A stretch of DNA of 64,000 bases from Candidatus Saccharimonadota bacterium (GTDB lineage Bacteria; Patescibacteriota; Saccharimonadia; Saccharimonadales; Saccharimonadaceae). The notes under the pieces are model-generated. The model was not told where the DNA came from, searched no databases, and saw only the letters and a list, made by a program, of their open reading frames with translations. The translations under genes were made by a program, and so were the position numbers. Where the stretch lies: positions 372,001 to 436,000 of the forward strand of contig JAFXKT010000001.1 in NCBI GenBank assembly GCA_017531585.1. The letters are read 5' to 3'. Shown here piece by piece: positions 24,062 to 32,948 of the stretch (the stretch's first letter is position 1; each line of letters opens with the position of its first letter).

Positions 24062-25744
24062 ATGGATAAACTAAAGACGCAGATTACAGAAGCAATTAAA
24101 TCTCTGTATGATATCGACGAAACTGCCGTTGAGTTCTCAGAGGTTCCTGCGGATATTGCAGGTGATTATTCCACGAACGTAGCAATGCGTATTGCTAAGC
24201 GTGCTCAGAAAAATCCGCGTCAAATCGCCGAGGAAATTATTGCAAAGCTTGGTGACGACTATACTTTTACTGTTGCTGGTCCTGGCTTTATTAACGTAGA
24301 AATCTCTTCAAAGAAGCTACAAGAGAAACTTGCGAACGAATTTAATGAGAATTATGGTTGCAATGAAAGTGGTAAGGGAAAGACTGCAATTGTAGAATTC
24401 CCAAGCACGAACATGGCAAAACCTTATTCGGTCGGACACTTGCGCCCTGGTACTCAGGGCTGGGCAACAAAGAAGCTGCTCGAAGCTAATGGCTGGAAAG
24501 TCATAACGGACAACCATCTTGGTGATACTGGTACGCCTTTTGGTGTTTGGGTTGTTGGTTTCTTGAGAAGTGGTAAGAGCCTCGATGATGTTACGATTTA
24601 TGATCTTGGCCAGATTTATATTGATACCAAGAAGGCTTTGAAGGACGAAGCTGCTGAAGAGAAGCACGAGCTTGCTGATGAAGTTCAGGAATGGCTCAAG
24701 AAACTCGAGGCCAAAGATCCTGAAGCCGTTAAGTATTCCGAGCGTTTTAATACGATTTCTTTGAATCATATTCATAATGTCATGAAGCGCATGGCTATCA
24801 GTACCGATTTGGAGCTTGGTGAAAGTTTTTATGCAGAGCCAGGCAAAGCGCTTGTTCAAAAATATTTGGCAGAAGGCAAGTTCGAACAGAACGATGATGG
24901 TTCGGTGATTTGCCGCTTGGATGAGTTTGGCATTGATGTTCCGATGCTTGTTCTAAAGAGTAATGGTACGGCGCTTTATGCAACGACGGATCTTGCTTGT
25001 ATGTTCTATAGGGCAGAAAATTACAAGCCAGATTTGGTTGTCTATTGTGTTGGTGCAGAGCAGAAGTTTTACTTTGAACAATTATTTGCCATGGGTAAGA
25101 AGCTTGGCGTGCCACAGGAAAACTTTCATTTATGGTTCGGTACAATCGATCAGGTTACCGAGGAAGGCAAGCGCGAGAAGATGTCTAGCCGTAAGGGCGT
25201 AGTGTTGCTTGAGGCGATGCTTGACGACGCAGAAGCAAGAGTGCGCGAGAATTTCTCTGGTAGCGAGCTTAGCGACGAAGATATTAGAAAGATTGCTACT
25301 GGCGCGATTAAGTTTAGCGACTTTGTGGCCGATAGGAAGACTGGTATCCTTTATGACCCAAACAAGATTTTTGCGCTTACTGGTTTTTCTGGTCCATTCT
25401 GCCAGTACGCCGATGTGCGTCTAAGAAGGATTCTTGAAAAGAATAAAGATTTTGTACGAGTTGACTTTTCTGATTATGATTTCGAGGCAGAAAAGGAACT
25501 TTTGATTTGTCTAAATAAATTCCCAGAACTTGTTTCGAGTATTGTAGAGAAGCTAGAGCTTCACAAGATTGCTGGCTACTGCTTTGAGCTTGCTCAGATT
25601 CTTAATCGTTATTACGAAAAGACGCCAATTATCCAGGCGGACGATAAGGAACGTTCTGCACGTTTGTGGTTAGTTGAGAAAGCAGATTATGTACTTGCTA
25701 AGGCGCTCGATCTTCTAGGCGTAGAGATTCCAGAAAAGATGTAA
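24062..25744 (+). CDS. argS: Arginyl-tRNA synthetase
   Basis: Class I synthetase of 560 residues. The N-terminal additional domain is followed by the HIGH-type motif in AKPYSVGHLRPGTQG (residues about 119-133), the catalytic core and the KMSKS-type loop KMSSRKG (about residue 373). The C-terminal anticodon-binding helical domain ends the chain, with FCQYADVRLRRI as the family's conserved entry. Promoter is leaderless-type: TAAAAT (24050-24055) ends six bases before ATG, with no ribosome binding site. The window also holds three arginine tRNA genes. Confidence 0.97.
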   Translation: MDKLKTQITEAIKSLYDIDETAVEFSEVPADIAGDYSTNVAMRIAKRAQKNPRQIAEEIIAKLGDDYTFTVAGPGFINVEISSKKLQEKLANEFNENYGCNESGKGKTAIVEFPSTNMAKPYSVGHLRPGTQGWATKKLLEANGWKVITDNHLGDTGTPFGVWVVGFLRSGKSLDDVTIYDLGQIYIDTKKALKDEAAEEKHELADEVQEWLKKLEAKDPEAVKYSERFNTISLNHIHNVMKRMAISTDLELGESFYAEPGKALVQKYLAEGKFEQNDDGSVICRLDEFGIDVPMLVLKSNGTALYATTDLACMFYRAENYKPDLVVYCVGAEQKFYFEQLFAMGKKLGVPQENFHLWFGTIDQVTEEGKREKMSSRKGVVLLEAMLDDAEARVRENFSGSELSDEDIRKIATGAIKFSDFVADRKTGILYDPNKIFALTGFSGPFCQYADVRLRRILEKNKDFVRVDFSDYDFEAEKELLICLNKFPELVSSIVEKLELHKIAGYCFELAQILNRYYEKTPIIQADDKERSARLWLVEKADYVLAKALDLLGVEIPEKM

Positions 25745-25750
25745 AGGCAT

Positions 25751-25777
25751 AAGCGGGGCGAAAGCTCCGCTTTTTTG
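25751..25777 (+). terminator. Terminator after argS
   Basis: AAGCGGGGC-gaaa-GCTCCGCTT followed by TTTTT. Confidence 0.9.
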
Positions 25778-25793
25778 TTAAACTAAAAATAAG

Positions 25794-26435
25794 ATGAATG
25801 AGAACAATGAAGACTGGATTGCGATCAAGCGCAGTATGAACGAAAGCGGTCGCAAGGTAAACTTTTACGAGAACGAGAATCCGCGCTCGGAAACTATTAT
25901 CAAATGGGCAAAAATAGAGCGCAGTCAGAACGAAGATTTGTACGAAGTAATTATGAATTCGGACGGCATTATTGTTGATGACTGGATTCATATTCTAGGT
26001 CACGGTAGTGGCGACAATGGCTTGTCTGTATTTGTATTAGAGAACTTGCCAGAGGGCGATATTATGAAGGATGCTCTGGTTGTTGCTGTAGATGTACTTG
26101 GTGGTTTGTTCGCGATTTGTAGGGATAAAGACGCCGAAGAATATGGCGATATTATGTATTTCGAGCCAGAGTTTCTTGAGTGGACAAATGCCGAAATGGG
26201 ATATTCGGAATTTTTAATCTGGGCAACTCATGATGACATTGATGGCTTCTATGAGGATGTGCGCTGGGAAAAGTGGCGTGAGCTAAGCGGTCGCGTTGGT
26301 CTTGATGCGGCGATTTCCTTTGATCCGCCAATCTGGATGGAGGATTGCGATGTCAGTGCGTCGTCCAGGGAAATCGTTCCGTTTAAACAGCTGCTCGAAA
26401 TGGAGTTGCTTGAGTACGTAAAGAGTACGGAATAG
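25794..26435 (+). CDS. DUF2625-family protein
   Basis: 213 residues. The middle matches the DUF2625 pattern as I know it: DGIIVDDWIHILGHGS, then VAVDVLGGLFAI, GDIMYFEPEFLEW, YSEFLIWATHDD and FYEDVRWEKWREL. There is no signal peptide or membrane helix. The function of the family is unknown. It begins 17 bases after the argS terminator with no ribosome binding site; a degenerate -10 such as TAAACT lies about nine bases before ATG, so it may also be near-leaderless. Confidence 0.75.
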   Translation: MNENNEDWIAIKRSMNESGRKVNFYENENPRSETIIKWAKIERSQNEDLYEVIMNSDGIIVDDWIHILGHGSGDNGLSVFVLENLPEGDIMKDALVVAVDVLGGLFAICRDKDAEEYGDIMYFEPEFLEWTNAEMGYSEFLIWATHDDIDGFYEDVRWEKWRELSGRVGLDAAISFDPPIWMEDCDVSASSREIVPFKQLLEMELLEYVKSTE

Positions 26436-26509
26436 GGAACGCGTTTGTGCTTTGCGCAAAATATGGTATAATTACAGATATAAATAAATAGCTTTACGGG
26501 AGAGTAGTG

Positions 26510-27007
26510 ATGGCTAAGAAAAATGTCAAAAAAATTTCTGCAAAGGAAGAAGATAAGCGTCTAGATCGTATCGACGAACTCCAGGATGAGCTCCAGGAAG
26601 AGCTCGAGGCTGAAAGTCGCCGCGAAGATCGTGCAGATAAGGCACGTGAACGTTCGCTAGCTTTGGCTAAGGCTGGTGCAGACAAGTTAAAGGGCGGTGC
26701 AAGCGGTTTCATGAAGTTCATTCGTGAACAGAACGTCGTTGGCCTTGCGGTAGGTTTGGTACTTGGTACTGCCGCTAGCGGTCTTGTTAACTCTTTGATT
26801 AACAATGTTATTATGCCACCACTAGGCTTCTTGCTTGGTTCTGCAGATGGTCTTAAAGGCCTAGAACTAAACATGGGCACAACTCCAGCTGGTGAAGTTG
26901 CAGTTCTAAAATATGGTGAATTTGCAAACGATCTCATCAACTTTATCGTTCTTGCATTCTGTGTTTACTTTGTTATTAAACTTTTGAAGCTTGACATCAA
27001 GAAATAA
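26510..27007 (+). CDS. mscL: Large-conductance mechanosensitive channel MscL
   Basis: Osmotic emergency valve in the cytoplasmic membrane, a homopentamer. The channel body starts near residue 63: FMKFIREQNVVGLAVGLVLG (TM1), then NNVIMPPLGFLLG, a short periplasmic loop and TM2 FIVLAFCVYFVIKLLK. The N-terminal 60 residues are a highly charged coiled-coil-like extension not found in the classical 136-residue protein. ATG 26510 is preferred over the adjacent in-frame GTG because of its spacing to GGGAGAG. A TATAAT box lies about 40 bases upstream. First gene of an operon with orn, overlapping it by one base. Confidence 0.93.
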   Translation: MAKKNVKKISAKEEDKRLDRIDELQDELQEELEAESRREDRADKARERSLALAKAGADKLKGGASGFMKFIREQNVVGLAVGLVLGTAASGLVNSLINNVIMPPLGFLLGSADGLKGLELNMGTTPAGEVAVLKYGEFANDLINFIVLAFCVYFVIKLLKLDIKK

Positions 27008-27540
27008 TGTCCAAGAAAAAAGCTACATTACTCTGGGTCGATCTTGAAATGACCGGTTTGTCGCCGGTCAAAGATCGCATTATGGAAGTCGCGGCGATTG
27101 CTACTGACTGGAATTTTAATGAGTTTGAAACTTATACAGGTATTGTAAAAGTTAGCGACAAGCTAATTCAGGAGAGGATGGTTGGCGAGTTCTGGGAGAG
27201 AAATAAGGCATCTTATGATAGCTTGGTTTCTCAGAACAAAGATGGTAAGCCGGCAAAGGTCATCGAGCAGGAACTCTTGGAGTTTGTAGATAGAAACTTT
27301 GGCAAGACAGTTTATCTTGCTGGCAATTCGATTCATCAAGACCAGAAGTTTATTGAGCATGAATGGCCAGAGCTAAACGAAAAGCTTCATTATAGGATGC
27401 TTGATGTGAGTGCTTGGAAGATTTATTTCGAGAATGCACTGGATATGCATGTTACAAAGGCGGAGAATCATCGCGCGCTTGATGATATTCGCGGAAGTAT
27501 CGAGGAACTAAAAGCTTATCTAGAAAGGATTAAGAAATAA
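27007..27540 (+). CDS. orn: Oligoribonuclease (DEDDh 3'-5' exonuclease)
   Basis: Degrades short RNA fragments of two to five nucleotides. 177 residues with all DEDDh motifs: WVDLEMTGL (Exo I), LAGNSIHQDQKFIEHEWPEL (Exo II) and HRALDDIRGSIEEL (Exo III with the catalytic His). Start and stop are coupled to both neighbours through TAATG overlaps, so mscL-orn-27540 is one operon. Essential in organisms that lack NrnA-type enzymes. Confidence 0.95.
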   Translation: MSKKKATLLWVDLEMTGLSPVKDRIMEVAAIATDWNFNEFETYTGIVKVSDKLIQERMVGEFWERNKASYDSLVSQNKDGKPAKVIEQELLEFVDRNFGKTVYLAGNSIHQDQKFIEHEWPELNEKLHYRMLDVSAWKIYFENALDMHVTKAENHRALDDIRGSIEELKAYLERIKK

Positions 27541-27863
27541 TGATTTCCGAAAAAGACATTTTAGAATACCTGGAGCGTTTTGAAGATATTTCTAGCGAAG
27601 AGCGCATAGACGAGCGTAAGACATTTACGATTTTTAAAAAGAATGACAAGATTATGCTTGTCATTCACAATGATACAAAGCCGCTTCGCATTGAAACTCG
27701 TTGTGATTTGAAGCTTAGCAAGAATTTGCAAGAGAAGTACGAGAGCGTAATGGAAAGCAAGGCGCTCGGGCGCAATGGTATCGAAATCATTTGTAGCGGC
27801 CAGCTCGAATCGGATGAAATTCTAGATTTGATCCGTCACGCATACGAAAAAGTAAGTGAATAA
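27540..27863 (+). CDS. MmcQ/YjbR-like small protein
   Basis: 107 residues. The C-terminal half has the YjbR pattern (LVIHNDTKPLRIETRCDLKL, then a Gly-containing turn, then DLIRHAYEKV). YjbR proteins have a CyaY-like double-wing fold and no settled biochemical role. The start is coupled to orn by a one-base TAATG overlap. It is the last gene of the operon. Assignment is by pattern and moderate. Confidence 0.6.
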   Translation: MISEKDILEYLERFEDISSEERIDERKTFTIFKKNDKIMLVIHNDTKPLRIETRCDLKLSKNLQEKYESVMESKALGRNGIEIICSGQLESDEILDLIRHAYEKVSE

Positions 27864-27893
27864 AAAAATATCCCTTTCGGGGGATATTTTTTT
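27863..27893 (+). terminator. Terminator of the mscL-orn operon, possibly bidirectional
   Basis: AAAATATCCC-tttc-GGGGGATATTTTT with A and T runs on either side; also serves the convergent gene ending at 27902. Confidence 0.85.
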
Positions 27894-27901
27894 GTTTGCA
27901 A

Positions 27902-28519
27902 CTATTCGTTGTTATTGATGTATTCTTTGTAGATTGCTTGGTAGCTCTTGAGGTTCTCTAGATTTGCGCTGAGGAGATCCTTCAAGGTTGTGTTGTCTGT
28001 ATCGTTGTAAATGGTGGTCTCGAGCTGAATTAGGATTGCAACCTGGTAGTTTGTCTCGGATGCGAAGGTATGATCAAGGTGACCGTTCATGTATGCATTG
28101 TCGAGGCTGGTTGTATAAGAACCGATATCTGAGCTAACTGAACTCGAAATCTTGCTGTTTGGAACCGTACTAAAGCCAACTTGTGAAGCCATGCTGCTGT
28201 ATTTTTGTAGGAAGCTGTTCTCGATTGTCATGAAGTTGGCGGTGTTAGAGCGGAGTTTTGAAGATCGAAGTTTCTCTTGATTAGAATCAATAGGGCCATC
28301 TTCGGCGGTGAGCTGAGAAAGTCTCAAATATAGCTCAGAGTAACTGTCGTAACGGCCTTTGTTCGAAGAGTTGATGACGGCTGTTAATACAACGATCAAA
28401 ACGATAAGAATAACTGCGCCAAGAAGTAGCTTGATAATAGCTGGCGAGATAAAAGAAGAAATACTCTTCTGTTGTTGACCCTTAGTTGCGATTTGGTCAA
28501 GATAAGCTTTGTTGTCCAT
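27902..28519 (-). CDS. Single-pass membrane protein of unknown function, 205 aa
   Basis: Start is the ATG at 28519, not upstream frames, because TATAAT (28526-28531) ends six bases before it: a leaderless promoter. A 27-residue cytoplasmic head (MDNKAYLDQIATKGQ...) precedes one membrane helix (about 28-50, LLGAVILIVLIVVLTAVI). About 155 Ser/Asn/Leu-rich outer residues follow, predicted largely helical. No family recognised. A 162-base inverted repeat begins directly upstream of its -10 box. Confidence 0.75.
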   Translation of the reverse strand: MDNKAYLDQIATKGQQQKSISSFISPAIIKLLLGAVILIVLIVVLTAVINSSNKGRYDSYSELYLRLSQLTAEDGPIDSNQEKLRSSKLRSNTANFMTIENSFLQKYSSMASQVGFSTVPNSKISSSVSSDIGSYTTSLDNAYMNGHLDHTFASETNYQVAILIQLETTIYNDTDNTTLKDLLSANLENLKSYQAIYKEYINNNE

Positions 28520-28532
28520 AAAATAATTATAA

Positions 28533-28694
28533 CATAAGCAAGAATTGCTAAAACGAGTTCTCGTGCAGCCTATTTCGAAAGGCGACGTCAAGACAGCCCG
28601 TCGTCAAGGGTGTCTTGCGTCTCGTGCTCGGCCGTAGCCTGCGCAAGCTTTCTCAATAGTCTACACGAGACTCGATAGCAACTTCTTGCTTATG
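28533..28694. repeat. Long imperfect inverted repeat LP1 at the leaderless promoter of the 205-aa gene
   Basis: The outer arms CATAAGCAAGAA / TTCTTGCTTATG are perfect. Pairing continues inward with gaps (TTGCTA/TAGCAA, CGAGTTCTCGTG/CACGAGACTCG). Inside are sub-hairpins, including AAGACAGCCC/GGGTGTCTT and GTCTCGTG/CACGAGAC. The left foot is one base from the -10 box at 28526-28531. No coding sequence is seen. Confidence 0.75.
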
Positions 28695-28822
28695 AAATAA
28701 AAGGGTCGTAACCTCGTAATCTTCTAAAAAGATTCCATAAAACGCAAACAATCAACTGTATATCCTAAAAGTTCTCTTGATGAGGCTCTCTCGCTAGGCT
28801 TTCGAAGAAAGACGAAATAATG

Positions 28823-28966
28823 CTCTAAAAGATATGGATTTGAGTTGGTGGTTACTCTGAGAACGTACGGAGCTTACGAGCGAGTAGGAAGCGCTATTCA
28901 CCCGTAACGACGGGCTGAATAGTGCTGCTTCTCAGAGTAACCCCGACACAAACCAATCTTTTAGGG
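28823..28966. repeat. Long imperfect inverted repeat LP2 at the dnaG promoter
   Basis: Left arm CTCTAAAAGATATGG...GGTTACTCTGAGAA pairs with right arm TTCTCAGAGTAACC...CCAATCTTTTAGGG. The top carries a second hairpin with GCGCTATTCA and TGAATAGTGC closing CCGTaacgACGG. The right foot abuts the dnaG -10 box (28967-28972) with no gap. The stretch 28695-28822 between the two repeats is AT-rich and shows only short hairpins. Confidence 0.8.
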
Positions 28967-28978
28967 TATAATTAACTT

Positions 28979-30607
28979 ATGGAGGACGCCAAAGAAGAGA
29001 TTCGTGCACGTTTGCCCGTCGAGGATGTTATCGGGCAATATATTGAGTTGAAGCGTGCTGGGCGTAGTCTTAAGGGGCATTCGCCGTGGGGAACGGATAG
29101 AACGCCGAGTTTTATGGTGTCGCCAGAGAAGGGCATCTGGCATGATTTTTCGAGTAACAAGGGCGGTGATATTTTTGCCTTTATTATGGAGATGGAAGGA
29201 CTTACTTTTCGTGAAGCCCTTGAAAAGTTGGCAGAGCAGGCTGGCGTTGAGTTAAAGCGTTATTCTGGTGGGGATAAAGCTTTTGCGAAGCATAAAGAGA
29301 GGCTCTATGAGGCTTTGGAGCTTGCGACTAAGTATTACCAGTTTTGCTTAACGAAAAATAAAGCGGTTTGCGAATACGTTTTCTATAAGCGAAACATGAA
29401 CAAGAAGACCGTTGAGAACTTTCGTGTTGGTTATGCGCCAAGTTCTGGTAGGGCTCTCGTGGACTTTTTGACGAAGCGTGGCTTTACAAAGAAAGAGATG
29501 GAAGATGCTGGCCTCTTAAACCGCTTTGGCGGCGATCTTTTCAAAGGTAGGATGACAATTCCGTTGATGGATGTTGGCGGCAGGGTTATTGGTTTTACGG
29601 CCAGGATTTTGACGAACGATAAGAATTCTCCAAAATATTTGAATACTCCTGAGACCGTTTTGTATAACAAGGGTCGCCATATCTTTGGTCTTAGCCAGGC
29701 TAAAGATTCGATTCGTCGATCAGAATTCGTAGTAGTCGTAGAAGGCAATATGGATGTTATTTCTTCGCATCAGGCTGGAGTTTGCGAAGCGGTTGCAACC
29801 GCTGGTACAGCAATGACCGAGAATCATCTAAAGAGCTTCTCGCGCATGACGAACGATATTCGTCTCGCTTACGATGGCGACGAAGCTGGCGTTCGTGCGG
29901 CGGAAAGAGCGGTGCAGATGGCGTCGAAGTTCGGCATTTATCTATCTGTTGTTGATGATTACCATGGTTGCAAGGATGCAGACGAATTGATTCAGAAGAA
30001 TCCGGAATACTGGCATCAGGCAGTTAGAGATTGTAGGCCGGCGCTTGAATGGTTGCTCGAAAAATACCAGGCAAAGTATGATCTCAAGACGGAGAAGGGC
30101 TTTCAAGAATACTGCACAGAAGCAAAGCGTCTAATCTCTCAGCTCGACGAAAAAGATACTGTACTTAGAGAGAAATACGAAAGAATCGTTTCTGAAAGAC
30201 TTGGTATTTCGCTTGAAGCGTTCCGTGAACAGAAAATTGAGCTACCAAAGAAGAAGCTCAAGAAGCCTAGTGCGGATCTTAGCAAGAGTATGAATACCGG
30301 TCCAAGTAGGGCGCAAAAATATCTAGCAGCTTTGGCGAAGTTTGGCGGAGTTGAAGTTGACGAAGATTTGGTGATCGATGGTGTTTCGGATGACGAGTTA
30401 GAGTTAATCTTTGAACAAGAATTTGCTAAACATTCTTCCGAAGAACGCAAGAGCGATGCTGAAACTTTGTCTAAGAGGGTACAGCTAGAATTCATTTCCT
30501 CGGAGCGAAAACGCTTGTCTGCAGCGATTGAAAAAGCAGAAGCTGATGGTAATGATGAAGAGATGCGACGCCTCATGCTTGAAATGAATAAATTAATTAA
30601 GAAATAA
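28979..30607 (+). CDS. dnaG: DNA primase with a degenerate zinc-binding domain
   Basis: Synthesises RNA primers for replication. The N-terminal domain aligns with the CHC2 zinc domain, but the ligands are gone: CPFH is SPWG (35-38), and the Cys pair of CFGC is Asp56 and Ser59 in WHDFSSNKGGD. The surrounding fold motifs TPSFMVSPEK and KGGDIFAFIM are kept. The catalytic core and Toprim domain look intact (VVVVEGNMDVIS, LAYDGDEAG). The C-terminal helical region is present. 542 residues, slightly short. Leaderless promoter: TATAAT (28967-28972), six bases before ATG. rpoD follows. Confidence 0.94.
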   Translation: MEDAKEEIRARLPVEDVIGQYIELKRAGRSLKGHSPWGTDRTPSFMVSPEKGIWHDFSSNKGGDIFAFIMEMEGLTFREALEKLAEQAGVELKRYSGGDKAFAKHKERLYEALELATKYYQFCLTKNKAVCEYVFYKRNMNKKTVENFRVGYAPSSGRALVDFLTKRGFTKKEMEDAGLLNRFGGDLFKGRMTIPLMDVGGRVIGFTARILTNDKNSPKYLNTPETVLYNKGRHIFGLSQAKDSIRRSEFVVVVEGNMDVISSHQAGVCEAVATAGTAMTENHLKSFSRMTNDIRLAYDGDEAGVRAAERAVQMASKFGIYLSVVDDYHGCKDADELIQKNPEYWHQAVRDCRPALEWLLEKYQAKYDLKTEKGFQEYCTEAKRLISQLDEKDTVLREKYERIVSERLGISLEAFREQKIELPKKKLKKPSADLSKSMNTGPSRAQKYLAALAKFGGVEVDEDLVIDGVSDDELELIFEQEFAKHSSEERKSDAETLSKRVQLEFISSERKRLSAAIEKAEADGNDEEMRRLMLEMNKLIKK

Positions 30608-30767
30608 TTTAGAAAAAGCTTGTAATATCACTTTTTGTTGTGTTATATTTATCGAGAATGTACTGATTTTTGGGCTATTTTTTATATTTGTCAAAATCAG
30701 GTAGATACATAACGCGTTAAATAAACAAAAAATCTTGTAAAACAAAATAAAATTTAAGAGGGAAAAT
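30608..30767 (+). promoter_or_regulatory. dnaG-rpoD gap with hairpin and probable rpoD promoter
   Basis: An AT-rich 160-base gap. A stem CTGATTTT/AAAATCAG (30663-30670 with 30693-30700) spans a U-rich loop. TTATAT-like -10 candidates are present near 30643. It gives rpoD a leader of about 100 bases with AAGAGGGAAAAT as ribosome binding site. No terminator after dnaG was seen. Confidence 0.35.
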
Positions 30768-31733
30768 ATGGACGACGAAGAGCGTTATGATGATGGCTTT
30801 CTTGAAGAGCCTAGTATTGACGATATCGAAGAAGAGGATGATGAAAGTCTTGAAATAGACGCCAGCTCTGTAAACTATGACGATGTCGCAGACGATTCCG
30901 TAAAACTTTATTTGCGCGAGATTGGTAAAATCCCGCTACTTAGCCAGGAAGAGGAGCTTGAACTAGCTCACAAGGTTATCAACGGTAACGAAAAAGAAAA
31001 GAAGCGTGCCAAGGATAAAATGGCCGAGTCGAACATGCGTCTTGTTGTTTCGATCGCAAAGCGCTATTCTGGCCGTGGCTTGGACTTCTTGGATTTAATT
31101 CAGGAAGGTAATACTGGTCTATTGCGTGCAGTAGAGAAGTTTGATCCAGATAAAGGCTTCAAGTTTTCTACTTATGCAACATGGTGGATTCGCCAGGCGA
31201 TTACGCGTGCTATTGCTGACCAGGCTCGTACAATTCGTATTCCTGTTCACATGGTTGAAACGATCAACAAAGTTCTTCGTACTCAGCGTCGCCTAACTCA
31301 GGAACTTAATCGCGAACCAACCACCGAAGAAATCGGTAAGGCTATGGACATGGATCCAGAGAAGATTGAGTATGTTATGAAGATTAAGCAGGATATCGCT
31401 TCGCTTGATGCCTCCGTTGGCCGTGATGGCGAAGATGATGATTCCTCGCTAGGTGATTTTATCGAAGACGAAGATCGTGTTTCTCCAGAAGATTCTGCAG
31501 CAAACCAGCTCCTCAAAGAGCAAATCGCATCTATCTTGTCTACCTTGACCGACCGCGAACAAAAGATTATTAAGATGCGTTTCGGCATCGGTGGTGGCAA
31601 GAGTCATACTTTGGAAGAAGTCGGTGCAGAGTTCTCAGTTACTCGTGAACGTATTCGCCAGATCGAAGCAAAGGCACTTGCAAAACTTCGCAAGAACAAA
31701 GATACTAAAAAGCTCAAAGAGTATTTAAAGTAG
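30768..31733 (+). CDS. rpoD: Primary sigma factor RpoD
   Basis: Housekeeping sigma-70 factor of 321 residues. An acidic N-terminal stretch replaces region 1.1. Region 1.2 ([17 protein letters not shown]) is followed by region 2 ([20 protein letters not shown], then [17 protein letters not shown]), region 3 ([11 protein letters not shown]) and region 4 ([20 protein letters not shown]), the helix-turn-helix that reads the -35 element. The conserved region 2.4 agrees with the strong TATAAT-like -10 boxes seen across the window. It has a normal ribosome binding site, unlike dnaG just upstream. Confidence 0.97.
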   Translation: MDDEERYDDGFLEEPSIDDIEEEDDESLEIDASSVNYDDVADDSVKLYLREIGKIPLLSQEEELELAHKVINGNEKEKKRAKDKMAESNMRLVVSIAKRYSGRGLDFLDLIQEGNTGLLRAVEKFDPDKGFKFSTYATWWIRQAITRAIADQARTIRIPVHMVETINKVLRTQRRLTQELNREPTTEEIGKAMDMDPEKIEYVMKIKQDIASLDASVGRDGEDDDSSLGDFIEDEDRVSPEDSAANQLLKEQIASILSTLTDREQKIIKMRFGIGGGKSHTLEEVGAEFSVTRERIRQIEAKALAKLRKNKDTKKLKEYLK

Positions 31734-31748
31734 AAAACGCAATAAAAG

Positions 31749-31779
31749 ATAGCTGCCTGTTCCTTGGCAGCTATTTTTA
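31749..31779 (+). terminator. Terminator after rpoD
   Basis: ATAGCTGCC-tgttcctt-GGCAGCTAT followed by TTTT. Confidence 0.9.
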
Positions 31780-31814
31780 TTGTGTTTTCGAAAAAACATA
31801 AGTATAATAGACTT

Positions 31815-32948
31815 ATGGAAAATAGTGGGCAGGTAAACGCTGCACCTAGTCCAGCGACTAGCGCAAGCAGCTCGGTCATTCCGAACGATCAGGTTCGCAT
31901 CGAGAGCCTTCTTGAGGAATGCGTAAGAACAAAGGCATCCGACCTTCATTTGCAGGTTGGCCTACCGCCAATTTTAAGGATTGATGGCGCTTTGCGCCCA
32001 ATTGGTGGTTACCAAAATCTCGATGAGCAAGCAGTTGAGCGTTTAGTATTTTCTACGCTTGAAGAAGAGCAGAAGCAGATTTTGCTAAAGGATAAGGAAT
32101 TCGACTATTCCTTCTCGTTTGGCGATATGGGCCGCTTCCGCGTAAACGCCTTCCATGAGAAGGGTAATCTTGCAGCAGCTTTCCGTTTGATTCCAAACGA
32201 AATTCAGTCTATTCAAGATTTAGGTATGCCAAATGTTGTAACGACATTTGCAGATTTTCCACGCGGTCTAGTTTTGGTTACTGGTCCTACAGGTTCTGGT
32301 AAGTCTACAACACTTGCTGGCCTTGTTGACAAGATTAACCGCGAGCGCTCGACGCATATTATTACGATCGAGGATCCAATCGAGTTTATCCATCATTCGA
32401 TTCGTAGCGTTGTTGTTCAGCGCGAAGTCCACTATGATACTTATTCTTTCGCAGCTGCACTCCGTAGCGCACTCCGCGAAGACCCTGATGTGGTCTTGAT
32501 CGGTGAGATGCGCGACCTTGAAACGATTCAGGCAGCTATTACAATCGCAGAAACAGGCCACTTGGTCTTTGCAACACTTCATACAAACTCTGCTTCTCAG
32601 AGTATCGACCGTATGATCGACGTCTTCCCACCGCATCAGCAGCCACAGGTTCGCTCACAGCTATCTAATATCTTGATGGCAATCTGTGCACAGCGCCTTG
32701 TTCCAGCAATTGGTGGCGGTCGTGTCGTAGCAGCAGAAATCATGGTTGCAAACCCAGCTGTTCGCTCAATTATTCGCGAGGGCAAGACTCATCAGCTTGA
32801 TACGGTTATCCAGACTGGTGCAGACGAAGGTATGCAGACGATGGATAGGACCTTGGTTAAGCTTATTCAGCAGGGTGTTATTACTTATGACAACGCTCGC
32901 GAATACGCAGTAGATTTGCAAGAATTTGAAAGGTTGGCGCGCGGATGA
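31815..32948 (+). CDS. pilT: Type IV pilus retraction ATPase PilT
   Basis: Powers pilus retraction and twitching. 377 residues from ATG 31815, chosen because TATAAT (31803-31808) ends six bases before it, so the longer upstream frame would lie outside the transcript. N-terminal domain with KASDLHLQVGLPP; Walker A GPTGSGKST; Asp box TIEDPIEFIH; Walker B DPDVVLIGEMRD; His box GHLVFATLHTN. The PilT hallmark AIRNLIRE appears as VRSIIREGK. pilC overlaps through ATGA, so the two proteins are translated together. Confidence 0.96.
   Translation: MENSGQVNAAPSPATSASSSVIPNDQVRIESLLEECVRTKASDLHLQVGLPPILRIDGALRPIGGYQNLDEQAVERLVFSTLEEEQKQILLKDKEFDYSFSFGDMGRFRVNAFHEKGNLAAAFRLIPNEIQSIQDLGMPNVVTTFADFPRGLVLVTGPTGSGKSTTLAGLVDKINRERSTHIITIEDPIEFIHHSIRSVVVQREVHYDTYSFAAALRSALREDPDVVLIGEMRDLETIQAAITIAETGHLVFATLHTNSASQSIDRMIDVFPPHQQPQVRSQLSNILMAICAQRLVPAIGGGRVVAAEIMVANPAVRSIIREGKTHQLDTVIQTGADEGMQTMDRTLVKLIQQGVITYDNAREYAVDLQEFERLARG

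Noticed and set aside
28520-28978. Possible RNase P RNA, tmRNA or 6S RNA in the 459-base gap before dnaG
   Set aside because: No conserved core (P4 motifs, tRNA-like ends with a tag frame, or an SRP tetraloop) was found on either strand. The two long inverted repeats account for the structure.
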